From Chitinophagaceae bacterium (GTDB lineage Bacteria > Bacteroidota > Bacteroidia > Chitinophagales > Chitinophagaceae), in assembly GCA_016713965.1 (NCBI GenBank), contig JADJOC010000009.1:496001-560000 (forward strand): a DNA stretch of 64,000 nucleotides. The letters run 5' to 3'. Positions 1 through 9,800 of this stretch are shown in pieces (position 1 is the stretch's first letter; the number at the start of each line of letters is the position of its first letter). A program made the position numbers and the translations under genes. A model generated the notes under the pieces. The model was not told the DNA's origin. It did no database searches and saw nothing but the letters and a program-made list of their open reading frames with translations.

Positions 1-477
1 TAGCCACTTCAAAAAATTCATCCATAGTTCCAAAGCCGCCTGGCATCATAATAAAGCCCTGTGAGTATTTTACAAACATTACTTTACGTACAAAAAAGAA
101 ATCAAAATTTAATGATTTATCCCTGTCAATAAACGGATTGGGATATTGTTCAAAAGGTAAATCTATATTTAAGCCTACAGATTTGCCACCACCCAGCGAA
201 GCTCCTTTGTTGGCTGCTTCCATTATACCCGGGCCGCCCCCGTAATAATTCCGAATCCTTCTTCCACCAAACGTTTGGAAATATCTACCGCTATTTCATA
301 ATACTTGTTATCCGGCAAAGTACGTGCACTTCCAAAGATTGAAATACAGGGCCCTATTTTGCTTAAAGCCTCAAACCCATCTACAAATTCGGCCATTATT
401 TTAAAAATCTGCCAGCTGCTGTGCGCCTGGCTTTCTTTCCATTTTCTTTCTTTTCCTACATTATTATTACGAATCAT
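1..477 (-). CDS. LOG-family (TIGR00730) nucleotide phosphoribohydrolase, frameshifted and cut by window edge
   Basis: This is a Rossmann-fold protein of the lysine decarboxylase-like/LOG family. Characterised members release free cytokinin-type bases from nucleoside monophosphates; the bacterial substrate is often unknown. The first 84 residues (ISIFGSART, then GFGIITG) run into a stop at about position 240. Adding one G to the run of five G there restores the family core GGGPGIMEA. The next segment then reads on to PGGFGTMDE, the catalytic signature, just before the left edge. The break is a single homopolymer deletion and probably a sequencing error. The C-terminus lies outside the window. 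A second LOG protein is encoded at 2411-2950. Confidence 0.85.
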
Positions 478-590
478 TTTAACTCATTTTAAGCAGTTGA
501 AAAATGCCAGTCTATATTAATTTAAATAAAAAATGACACCGCTAAAATTAATACTTTATACCGGCTTTATTTAATTCTTCTTTAAAAAGG

Positions 591-722
591 ATTAACACTA
601 TTTTGTTAAGAACCTGTTTAAAATAAAAGTTTGATTACTATTTTGCGGTTGGTAGGGACACCAACCGCGGCCGACAGCCTTGGCCGGTGTCCCCACCGGC
701 CACATTAACACTATTTTGTTAA
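591..722. repeat. Hairpin-rich insert flanked by a 19-bp direct repeat
   Basis: The 19-mer ATTAACACTATTTTGTTAA occurs exactly at 591-609 and 704-722. The right copy covers the stop codon of the symporter gene. Between them lie two GC-rich hairpins, GGTTGGT/ACCAACC near 650 and GGCCGGTG/CACCGGCC near 683. Their inner parts (GGGACACC and GGTGTCCC) are complementary to each other. The structure resembles a small non-autonomous element or REP-like repeat inserted behind the gene, or a strong transcription terminator. No protein is encoded here. Confidence 0.55.
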
Positions 723-2263
723 ATTTTGCTCAACAGATAATTCATGTTTTACATCTTTAGAAGAAATAAGCCATAGACCTATAAAAGTAAGCAGCCCGTT
801 AAAAATAAGTATTTCAATACTGATTTTATACCCACCAAAAATATTACCTGATAATGCTTTTAAATTTTGTGTAGCAGCTTCCGAAAGACTAAAGCGATTT
901 ACAAACCACTCGGGGTTATTGATAAGATCCATTAAAAAAACAAGCAATGGTGATAGTAAACAAATTACTAAAGCATATTTGTCTTTTATCTTCCTGTTAG
1001 TTAATATCCCAAATGCAAATAAGCCTAATAGTGGTCCATAAGTATATCCTGCGACTTTTAGAATGACATCAATAATTGATTTATCATCTACCCATTTAAA
1101 TAACATTACCAGCAAAAAGAATATAACTGCAAAAATTAAATGTACTGTAAGGCGAGTAGACTTTTTCTTTTTTTCAGATAAATTTTCTTTCTTTTTTAAT
1201 CCCAAAATATCTATGCAAAAAGATGAGGTCAAAGCTGTTAACGCTCCATCAGCACTGGGAAATAAGGCAGATATCAACCCGATAATAAAAATAACAGAAA
1301 TTGCTGCTGATAAACCACCGCCTAAAGCTACAGAAGGAAATAAATCATCACCCTTTACTGCACTTCCGGTTTGTGCGGCATACAAGTATAGTAAACCTCC
1401 CATTAATAAAAACAAAAGATTTACAAAAATCAGGATTGTACTTAGTGTTAATATATTTTTTTGAGAATCTTTTAGCGTACGCACACTGATATTTTTCTGC
1501 ATCATTTCCTGGTCGAGGCCTGTCATAGCGATAGTAATAAATGCACCACCTAAAATTTGCTTGACAAAGAACCCGGGAGCCTTTACATCTGTATTAAACA
1601 ATGTAGATAATTTATTTTCTTTCAGGGAAGATAAAGCTGTGCTTAAATTCAGATCAAGCTTATTAAGGATTGCCACAATGCATACCACTAGGCCTAACAG
1701 CATAAAAGTGGTTTGTAAAGTATCTGTATACACAATTGTTTTTACTCCTCCTTCAAAAGTATACAAAAGAATAAGCAATAATATAATAAGTGCAGTAGCC
1801 CAAAAAGGAATGCCCATTTTATTTAAAATAAAAATTTGCAAAATATTTATCACCAGGTACATTCGTGCGGTAGCGCCTAATGCTCTTGATACAATAAAAA
1901 ACATTGCGCCTGTTTTATAAGAAACCGGTCCAAACCTTTTTCTAAATAATGATAAATAGAAGTAAGATTTAATTTATAATACAACGGCAAAAGAATAAAA
2001 GCTATTACCAGGTAACCGAAAAAATATCCAATTACCACCTGGAAATATTGAAAACCTGAAGCGCCAACTGTACCGGGCACACTTACAAACGTGACCCCAC
2101 TTAAAGAAGTACCTATCATACCAAAAGCTACCAGCATCCAGTTGCTGTTCCTGTTACCTATAAAAAAAGAATCATTGTTAGAGTTCCTGGAAGTGAAATA
2201 GGCTACTACTAATAATAAAATAAAGTACCCGATTACAAAAGAAAACAGTAGTGCTGGAGACAT
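711..2263 (-). CDS. Sodium:solute symporter (SSS family), frameshifted
   Basis: This is a multi-helix inner-membrane Na+/solute cotransporter of about 517 residues after correction. I place the start at ATG 2261-2263 (MSPALLFSF); a longer reading frame runs upstream through the G/C tract and gives a meaningless Gly/Pro-rich N-terminus. The N-terminal part carries the SSS pattern SFFIGNRNS and GMIGTSLSGVTFVSVPG. It changes frame near 1935, where five A rather than six precede GG. One added A gives EKRFGPVSYKTGAMFFIVSRALGA, and the remaining roughly 400 residues continue with the family's further helices. Substrate is not predictable, although several Bacteroidota homologues sit with sialic acid or sugar genes. 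It is convergent with the upstream LOG fragment and divergent from 2411-2950. Confidence 0.88.
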
Positions 2264-2289
2264 AAAATGATTTAATGATAATCGCACTA

Positions 2290-2352
2290 CCCCCCCCCCG
2301 CCCCCCGCCCCCCCCCCGGGGGGGGGGGGGGGGGGGGGGGGGCCCCCGCGGC
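2290..2352. other. G/C homopolymer tract (probable assembly artefact)
   Basis: A run of about 27 C, interrupted by two G, is followed immediately by a run of about 25 G and then CCCCCGCGG. The whole tract is essentially a perfect inverted repeat inside an otherwise AT-rich divergent promoter region. It lies between the symporter start (2263) and the LOG gene (2411). Nothing similar occurs elsewhere in the window. A sequencing or gap-filling artefact is more likely than a biological feature, so the true promoter of the symporter may be missing or distorted. Confidence 0.6.
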
Positions 2353-2410
2353 TTGACAAATGTAATAAAACTAAAATGCTACATTTGATTCCAATTAAAG
2401 TTTTAAAATT

Positions 2411-2950
2411 ATGGTAATTAATTCAATTGCAGTTTTTTGCGGCTCTAAAATGGGTAATAACCCTCTTTTTGAAGAACACGCCAGGCAACTAGGTTATTTG
2501 TTGGTTGATCATAAAGTAGAAGCTGTATACGGTGGCGGCAATAAAGGCCTGATGGGTGCCATTGCCAATTCAATTTTAGAAAAAAAGGGTAAAGTAATTG
2601 GTATAATGCCCAAAGCACTTACTGAATGGGAACATCACCATAATGGAATTACGGAGTTAATAATAGTTAATGACATGCATACCCGGAAAAAAATGATTTA
2701 TGAAAAATGTGATGCGGCTATTATTTTACCCGGCGGGTTTGGCACAATGGATGAATTGTATGAAATATTAACCTGGAACCAATTAAGCTTACACAATAAA
2801 GCTATTTTTATATTAAACAGCGAGGGCTTTTACAATCATTTGATAGCGCACAATGAATGCATGCGTGAAAATGGTTTTTTGTATAATAACTTGTCGGAAA
2901 TTATTAAAATATTGAATGAACCGGAAGAGCTGGTAGATTATTTAAAATGA
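2411..2950 (+). CDS. LOG-family (TIGR00730) nucleoside 5'-monophosphate phosphoribohydrolase
   Basis: This complete 179-residue LOG protein begins SIAVFCGSKMG, has the nucleotide-binding loop YGGGNKGLMG near residue 40, and carries the family signature PGGFGTMDE near residue 107. The family cleaves the N-glycosidic bond of modified adenosine monophosphates and also hydrolyses AMP-like substrates; it is cytoplasmic and usually dimeric. Its length matches short LOG proteins (about 180-200 residues). A TAnnTTTG element (TACATTTG, 2380-2387) lies 23 bp before the start. It is more distant from the gene at 1-477 than a recent duplicate would be. Its 3' end overlaps the convergent gene by 9 bp. Confidence 0.93.
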   Translation: MVINSIAVFCGSKMGNNPLFEEHARQLGYLLVDHKVEAVYGGGNKGLMGAIANSILEKKGKVIGIMPKALTEWEHHHNGITELIIVNDMHTRKKMIYEKCDAAIILPGGFGTMDELYEILTWNQLSLHNKAIFILNSEGFYNHLIAHNECMRENGFLYNNLSEIIKILNEPEELVDYLK

Positions 2951-3565
2951 GCTTCTTCCCTGGAAGAGAGCAATGTTGAACCCTGCCCTGACTAATGGGA
3001 AATTCCTTCCTAATCCATCAATATATGGTGAAGCAGCCAGCTTGCTTACATCCCATAAAACTGATACATAATAATATGTACTGTTACCTTTTTGTCTGCC
3101 ACTGCTATAGCCACCTCCAATAAGTACACTATTCACATCAACCTTATCTTCAAAGGGTTCAAAACCACTATTGGGCGCAGGTTTGTATTTTAATTTGATA
3201 AAATTATGCTCGTATTGCACTTGTGCAAATAAAAAATTTACAGGAAATATCCTTGCGAAAGCTCCGGGACCATACACAGTCTGGCGTAGCTTATCGCCTA
3301 TTACAGTATTATCCCTTTGAGAAGTATAATTAATATTGCCAGATATAGCCACATCTACATAACGATTGATACTGTAACCAAAATATGGGCTTACACCTAG
3401 TACCGTAGTTCCATTAAAAAAAGAAACATTTAAACTTCCGCCGGTAAATAAATTTTCTTTTTTAAACCCGCCCTTTTTAGCTTCTTCAGCTACTACCACT
3501 TGCTCCTGTGACTTTGCATAAATAGAAAGCAAGCTTATACAACAAACCCATATCACTTTTTTCAT
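2942..3565 (-). CDS. Outer-membrane beta-barrel protein, OmpW/porin-like
   Basis: This 207-residue exported protein has a clear signal peptide (MKKVIWVCCISLLSIYAKSQ). The mature chain alternates aromatic and polar residues (SVSPYFGYSINRYVDVAIS, VLIGGGYSSGR, TYYYVSVLWDV) and ends near a phenylalanine, as expected for an 8- to 10-stranded outer-membrane barrel. Its specific function cannot be told from sequence. It starts only 16 bp downstream of the FAD oxidase stop region, so cotranscription with 3582-4997 is likely. Confidence 0.8.
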   Translation of the reverse strand: MKKVIWVCCISLLSIYAKSQEQVVVAEEAKKGGFKKENLFTGGSLNVSFFNGTTVLGVSPYFGYSINRYVDVAISGNINYTSQRDNTVIGDKLRQTVYGPGAFARIFPVNFLFAQVQYEHNFIKLKYKPAPNSGFEPFEDKVDVNSVLIGGGYSSGRQKGNSTYYYVSVLWDVSKLAASPYIDGLGRNFPLVRAGFNIALFQGRSSF

Positions 3566-3581
3566 TATAAAAATTTAAAAA

Positions 3582-4997
3582 TTAACTATTAAATATTTTT
3601 CCACTGTTTAAAATATTGTTAGGATCAAAAACTCTTTTTATTTCTTTCATGAGCATTAAACTGGTATTATCAAATATAATGCCCATATATTCTTTTTGGA
3701 TTAAGCCAATACCATGCTCACCGCTAATTGTGCCTCCCAAAGATTTTACTAATTGAAACAATGCTTTTAATGCAGGTATAACTTCAGAATTATTTAAACT
3801 GTAAATACTTCCCGGTTTTTTTATGCGAATGTGCAAATTACCATCGCCGGCATGCCCGTAACATACTGCTTTGAAGTTATACTCTGCCCCCAACCGCTTT
3901 ACGCCTCTTATTAAGGCAGGCAATTCTGCCCGTGGCACTACGGTATCTTCTTCAATAGTATACCCATCCAATTTTACTGCCTCTGCCACCCGGCGGCGCA
4001 ATTTCCATAATTCAGCTTTTTGATGTACATCATCTGCAAAAAATACTTCACCGCAATCGTATTCACTTAATAGCACAGCTATAGCTTCCATTTCTGTCAG
4101 TAAAGTCTCAGGATGGTTTCCATCAACCTCTATTATTAAATGCGCTTCAATATCATCACTAACGGGAACGGCTGTACTCTCAACAAATTTTTTTACAATC
4201 TTTAATGCATCTATTTCTACCAGCTCTAAAGCACTGGGTATAAAGCCAGCCCTGAAAATAGCACTTACCGCTTCGCCTGCCCTTTCCAGGGATGCAAAAG
4301 GCACCAGCATCAATAAATCGTGTTTAGGGTAAGGTAATAATTTTAATACAATTTTAGTAACAATACCTAAAGTGCCTTCACTGCCTACTATTAATTGTGT
4401 AAGGTTATACCCGGTAGAGTTTTTTAATACATTGGCACCAGTCCAGATGATTTCTCCAGTAGGCAATACGATTTGTAAATTAAGCACATAATCTTTTACC
4501 ACGCCATATTTAACTGCTTTAGGCCCGCCACTGTTTTCCGCTATGTTGCCGCCAATAAAACAACTCCCTTTACTACTGGGATCAGGCGGATAAAATAAAC
4601 CTTTTTCTTTTACTGCATTTTGCAATACCTCAGTAATTACACCAGGCTCAGTAATTACCTGCAAATTTCTTTCATCAATGTTAATAATGCTGTTCATCCT
4701 TTCAAAAGAAAGTACTACACCTCCCAAATGTGGTAATGCCCCGCCACTTAAACCGGTACCCCCGCCCCTGGGTGTTACAGGAATTTTATGGGCATTACAT
4801 ATTTGCATTATAGCACTTATTTCTTCTGCTGTCCGCGGCTTGAGAACAACATCGGGCAAAAAGTGTAAGTTTTCCGTTTCATCATGCGCATAATGATTAA
4901 GGCTATCTTCGTCAAGTATTACATAAGCCTCACCAATAATTGGAATAAACTGTGCAGCTAAATTTTGCACTTTATTTTTTCTTTCTTCAATAAGCAT
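3582..4997 (-). CDS. FAD-linked oxidase, GlcD/D-lactate dehydrogenase-like
   Basis: This 471-residue flavoprotein has an N-terminal PCMH-type FAD-binding domain. PRGGGTGLSGGALP (about residues 78-91) binds the FAD pyrophosphate, and GSEGTLGIVTKIVLKLLP follows near residue 205. The C-terminal FAD-oxidase domain carries GHAGDGNLH and SGEHGIGL, which bind metal and alpha-hydroxy acid. The family oxidises glycolate, D-lactate or D-2-hydroxyacids and passes electrons to the quinone pool. The length is normal for GlcD, and no glcE or glcF neighbours are present. It should therefore be named only as a (S/D)-2-hydroxy-acid oxidase-like protein. Confidence 0.9.
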   Translation of the reverse strand: MLIEERKNKVQNLAAQFIPIIGEAYVILDEDSLNHYAHDETENLHFLPDVVLKPRTAEEISAIMQICNAHKIPVTPRGGGTGLSGGALPHLGGVVLSFERMNSIINIDERNLQVITEPGVITEVLQNAVKEKGLFYPPDPSSKGSCFIGGNIAENSGGPKAVKYGVVKDYVLNLQIVLPTGEIIWTGANVLKNSTGYNLTQLIVGSEGTLGIVTKIVLKLLPYPKHDLLMLVPFASLERAGEAVSAIFRAGFIPSALELVEIDALKIVKKFVESTAVPVSDDIEAHLIIEVDGNHPETLLTEMEAIAVLLSEYDCGEVFFADDVHQKAELWKLRRRVAEAVKLDGYTIEEDTVVPRAELPALIRGVKRLGAEYNFKAVCYGHAGDGNLHIRIKKPGSIYSLNNSEVIPALKALFQLVKSLGGTISGEHGIGLIQKEYMGIIFDNTSLMLMKEIKRVFDPNNILNSGKIFNS

Positions 4998-5187
4998 TCA
5001 ATACTATTTATGTAAAATTCGGGGAAATAAATGAGTTAATAAAATTAGCTGTAGCAGCAAATTACTTAATCTCCGTGCTACTTAACCTATTTGAAACCCT
5101 TCATCTATTTTATTACACTATATTCCAAAACTTGTACTATTTTTTTCCAATAATATGCTGCCCATATCGGAATTTGTCCATGTTCCT

Positions 5188-5361
5188 TTAGTTTACCATG
5201 CCTTTTAATGCATATTTTTTAATGTAATCAAAAATAATAAAAACTTGCTTCTCGCTTAATTTCTTTCCAGAAAACCCATGACTTATCGGCTTCTTATTTA
5301 CATAATTAAATTCTCCATTCACCTTAATATTAAATAAGGTTAAGGATAGTAAAAACTTCAA
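5188..5361 (-). CDS. Possible 57-residue hypothetical ORF
   Basis: The 470-bp space 4998-5468 holds no recognised gene. On the minus strand there is one open frame from TTG 5361 to TAA 5188, starting MKFLLSLTLFNIKVNGEF and ending in a Lys-rich segment (KKYALKGMVN). The start is hydrophobic but has no charged signal-peptide ending. There is no ATG and no clear promoter. It could equally be the tail of a decayed gene. I see no other structure in this interval. Confidence 0.2.
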   Translation of the reverse strand: MKFLLSLTLFNIKVNGEFNYVNKKPISHGFSGKKLSEKQVFIIFDYIKKYALKGMVN

Positions 5362-5468
5362 TTATTTTAATCAGGGCTGTACATTAATTTCAGACTGAAG
5401 ATGTAATAAATCCTTCATTTACATAAAAATATATAGAAATTACATTATAAGTGCAATATTAATATCCT

Positions 5469-6500
5469 TTAAAATTTGGGACAAAGCACTTCCCGCCCGC
5501 TATTTTGTGGGTAAAACCCTTTTTTAATAATGCTGAATTCGCTGGCACCCCTGAGGTTATTGAACTTACTTAAAGGAGATAAGGTAGCATCATAACTAAA
5601 TGTAAAACGGATACTTTTAATTTCAAATCCCGCCATGGGTATAACGGCATCGCCTACACGATAATAAGCACCCAGGATCAATTGTTTTTCTCCTGATTCT
5701 GACAAATTATAATTGCCATTTAAACCAATCACCATTTCTGACGCTTTGGCCTGGTTGGTATAGTAAATATTAGGATTTATAATCAGGTTATCTGCAACTT
5801 TTAAAATAGCATTCGCAAAACCAATATGCCGCATTGATATTCTGCCGCCTTTATATCCATTACTGCTATCGCTAAAAAAACTTTCTTTAGGCCTGTTTAC
5901 ATGATGTATGGAATAGCCGCCATTCAGGTATACATTTTCTTGTGGAAAGTAAGCATAGTTTATCCCTGCCTGCATATCAAAATAACTCACACTTGTGTTA
6001 TCAAGTATCACAGAAGTGGGCAAAGTATTATCAAAAAATTTACCATCAAACTGGTCAGGGAATTTTAGTTTGCTTACATCAATTCTTTTATTCGCCCACC
6101 CTACATTAAATCCGGCACTTACAAGGCTACTGCTGCCCAGCATTTGGTGATATGCTACCGATCCATAAATTTTTGTGCTGCGCAAACTTCCGCTACCTGC
6201 TACATCATTTAATAAAAGCCCACCTACTCCTAACCATCCATTTTCAAGTTTATCCCTGAATAACTGCGCATCACCAAAAATACTGGTGGTTTGATAAGGA
6301 ACTGTCATTATAGAACTAAATTGATTTCTATAATGGACACCCAGGCGATAATCAGCATCCGGTATAAAGCCGGTGTTGGCAGGATTAGTGCTTAATGGTG
6401 AGTTAAAAAATTGGGAAAAGTGCAAATCCTGGGCATGCAGGTAAAATATCGCCTGGATTTGTAATAATATAAAAAGTAATATTTTTCTTTTGATCAACAT
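5469..6500 (-). CDS. PorP/SprF family type IX secretion system membrane protein
   Basis: This 343-residue outer-membrane barrel has a signal peptide (IFYLHAQ cleavage region). Its N-terminus carries the family signature DLHFSQFFNSPLSTNPANTG, followed by DYRLGVHYRNQF. PorP/SprF paralogues partner with individual type B T9SS substrates and help retain or secrete them; SprF with SprB is the reference case. The large type B substrate at 6892-10510 lies upstream on the same strand, which supports a matched substrate/partner pair. This copy is probably a paralogue of the core PorP, since porK, porL, porM and porN are not here. Confidence 0.9.
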   Translation of the reverse strand: MLIKRKILLFILLQIQAIFYLHAQDLHFSQFFNSPLSTNPANTGFIPDADYRLGVHYRNQFSSIMTVPYQTTSIFGDAQLFRDKLENGWLGVGGLLLNDVAGSGSLRSTKIYGSVAYHQMLGSSSLVSAGFNVGWANKRIDVSKLKFPDQFDGKFFDNTLPTSVILDNTSVSYFDMQAGINYAYFPQENVYLNGGYSIHHVNRPKESFFSDSSNGYKGGRISMRHIGFANAILKVADNLIINPNIYYTNQAKASEMVIGLNGNYNLSESGEKQLILGAYYRVGDAVIPMAGFEIKSIRFTFSYDATLSPLSKFNNLRGASEFSIIKKGFYPQNSGREVLCPKF

Positions 6501-6539
6501 TTATATTTTTTTTGTAACCAGCTGGATATCTTTTCTCAA

Positions 6540-6710
6540 CATCAATGGCGCTGTGCCCCGCAAAATGCGGTAGACGCTCCGTTCATCTTCAGTAATACTA
6601 TTTAACTTTTATCAACAGGTAGAATAAATGTGATAATAAACATACCGCTCTTATGGAGCTATACCATTCACTAATTTATTACTACTAACATATCGCCGCT
6701 CTGCGGCTAA
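6540..6710. repeat. REP-like palindromic repeats
   Basis: The spacer carries three short palindromes: CCCCGCAAAATGCGG near 6555, ACCGCTCTTATGGAGCT at about 6644-6660, and GCCGCTCTGCGGC near 6692. The second is shared with copies at 36934-36960 and 44834-44861. The first resembles the palindrome inserted in the repeat at 36997-37093. They look like bacterial interspersed extragenic palindromes. No coding capacity is visible. Confidence 0.55.
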
Positions 6711-6752
6711 AATGATTAAGCCATGTTTTTAGCTATAACTTGCGCTGCCTTA

Positions 6753-6896
6753 CATCAACTGTCAACTATCAACTATCAACTATCAACTATCAACTATCAA
6801 CTATCAACTATCAACTATCAACTATCAACTATCAACTATCAACTATCAACTTTCAACTTTCAACTATCAACTTTCAACTTTCAACTTTCAACTATC
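6753..6896. repeat. Heptanucleotide tandem repeat (TATCAAC)n
   Basis: About 20 copies of the 7-mer TATCAAC run in tandem, with the last third drifting to TTTCAAC. The array abuts the stop codon of the PKD/type B protein gene (stop at 6892-6894) and lies upstream of porP/sprF. Open frames through it are just repeat translations. Similar 7-bp arrays occur at 29991-30180 and 36387-36483. Confidence 0.9.
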
Positions 6897-9800
6897 GTAT
6901 CAAAGTAATATCACCTGTTTTCCTTGCTTTCTTACCATCAGAAAATTCTACATCTAACGTATACGTATAAACGTCTTGTGGTTGCAAAGCCCCTTTAAAC
7001 ATTCCATCCCATCCAGCACTCCTATCGCTGGTTTCAAATACGACCTTACCCCAGCGGTTATATATTTTCCAGCTCATTTTTGCAATACCAAATCCTGCTA
7101 CTTTTATTATGCCATTGGCACCAAATCTTCCCGGGGTAAATGCATTAGGCACATCTAAAAGTGGAATAATTGTCACCGGGATATCCAGGCAAAAAGTATC
7201 CCTGCAGCCAAAACTGTTAATAGCAATCAGACAAGTATTAAAAGTACCCGTTGAGTTAAATAAATACTTAGGATTTGCCTCAGTAGACGTTGCTCCATCA
7301 CCAAATTCCCAAATATAATTGGTAGCCCCTTGCGAAGTATTTGCATACTGAACAGGAGTATTTGCCGGTAAGGGATCAGGTCCCCAAGTAAAACTTGCGG
7401 CAGGAATAGTTGAAACTGTTATATTAAATGTAGTTATATCTGTTTTATTACAGCTAAATTCATCCTCAGCAGTTAACTTGATGGTGTATATACCAGGGGT
7501 AGTATAAACATGATTAGGGCTCACTTCATTAGATAAAGGTGAACCGTCACCAAAATCCCAGGTAAATATAATACCGCCCAAAGATGTATTCTCTATAACA
7601 GCTGTGTAAGGTACGCAGCCGCTTGGCGGTGTTACAAATCGGGCTTTTACCAAAGGATTAATACGGATCGTCTGTTCAATAGAATCCGGGGAATTGCAAT
7701 AGGTATCATCCTGTATAAATAACTTGACCTTATAAGTACCCGGAGAAGCATATACATGAACTTTTGGAGGATTTAGACCTGCTGTATCACGAGGTGATCC
7801 ATCTCCATAATCCCAGTAAAAACTTTTTGGCCCAAACGGAATATTTAAGGTATTGGTAGATGTATTGTCAAATTGATAAGTCAGGCTTTCGCAGGGCCCT
7901 ACTTTTGTTGCATTAAAGTCCAATAATGCTTTATTGGTACCGGCTGTAATAGTTACAAAAGCTGTATCCCTTACATTGCATGTGGTAAGGTCTTCTGCAA
8001 TAAGCCTTACCAGGTATGTGCCCGGCAGCAAATAAGTATTAGAAGTATTAAAGTTATTGGTAATAGCTGTATTTCCATCACCAAAATCCCAATAAAAAGT
8101 TTTTCCTTTTTGAAGTATATCGCTAAAATCTACTTTAAGCGGTACGCAGCCTACCGTATCGTTAGTCACAGCATTAATTGAAGTTTGAATTTTTGCACTT
8201 ACACCTGCAAAATTCATTTCTATTTTTACTGCAGCTTCATTACAACTATTTGACTTATTATTTACTGACCAAACGCCCGGTGTAGTAGGAAAAGCTGGTT
8301 TAGGATTATTATCATTACCACTACAATTGGCACACATTGCCTGGTAAATTACACCATTAACATCAAAACGACTGGTACCACCATCCACATGATCACCCAC
8401 ACCCCCATTTTGTCCGAAATGAGTTCCGAATAATTGGCTTTGTGCATTTCGCTCTAAAACAAAAAAGTAAAAATCATCACCATCTGGCAGGAAGATTAGG
8501 CAAAGGATTTTTTTCAGGTAAACCAAATGTACCTGCTGATGGATACAATTTATCTGTATTAATGCCCCCACCCCAACCTGATACATACACATTCTGACAA
8601 CGATCTACTAAAAAAGCAATAGGAGATAAGTTAGGAACAGTAGCGTTTGTGCCAAAAACGGTAGAATATACATATGCTGATAAATCAGGATTTAATTTGC
8701 TGATAAATTGTTTGCTGCCCGGGTTACTATATGCAGCATTTATTACAGGCCAGTTTCCTGTCGTGGTTCCCATTATATAAGGAAATCCTTCCTTATCAAA
8801 TTGTATTCCGTAAACCAGGTCGCTACCTGATGTTCCCTGGTAAGTAGTTCTTATTAAGCCACTACCATCATTCAATAGCTGTGTTATAAATCCATCAGTC
8901 TCTCCACCCTGGTAAGCTGAAGAAATTACACCGGCTTTATTACCTGGCAAATCCTGACTGGTGGTGCCACCGGCAATATACAAATTACCGCCTGCAGGAT
9001 CAAGGCCTGCTACAAAGCAAGCGTCGTCACCACTTCCACCATAATAAGTAGCGAATAATGTATTATCAAGATTTGGTGTGAATTTAATTATTACCCCATC
9101 TTGCCGGCCCCCGCCAAAAGTATTTTGTACAGCTGCGGGAGTAACAGGAAAATTATTTGATTGTGTACAGGAAGCCAGGTAGACATTATTGCCAGCATCT
9201 AAAATCACTTCGCTCCTGGCATCATCTCCATAATTACGCCTGGTAGCATCTGCTCCATCTGCCCCGGTATATTTGCCCCTTATATTTACACCATCATTAC
9301 CATTTCCCCCCATTTTTACAGAACCAATAATAGCTGTGCCTGCAGCATTTAATTTAGTAACAACGATATCAAAACCACCGCCAGAACCTATTTGAGGCCG
9401 GGACACGGGATAGTTTGCAGAACTGCTTCTGCCAGCTACAATAAGATTACCCTGCTGGTCGCATATCATACTATGCGGTTGCTCATTTCCTGAGCCACCG
9501 ATATAAGTTGCATAGAGCCTGTTAGCTCCATTTGGGGAAAATTTAAATATAGCCATATCATAAGGCCCGGTAACTTCTTCATTATCACCTCCTCCAAAAG
9601 CAGTTTGAAAAGCGCCTGGTGATACCGGAAAACCATTATTAAAAGTAATTCCTCCGGCAAAGAAGCTTCCATCAGGGCCGGGTGTAGCGGTATATCCCCA
9701 ATTATCGGTAGTGCTACCTGTAAAAGATGCAAAAATTAATGTAGGATCAATCACAATAGTGCTGTTAGGATCAAAATCTCCTGTTTTAAACTTTACAATA

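Noticed and set aside
2264..2359. Gly/Pro-rich N-terminal extension of the symporter
   Set aside because: It is produced by reading through the G/C homopolymer tract. The family N-terminus begins at MSPALLF.
6723..6970. Open frames reading STINYQL repeats
   Set aside because: These are translations of the 7-bp tandem repeat, and no start or promoter supports them.
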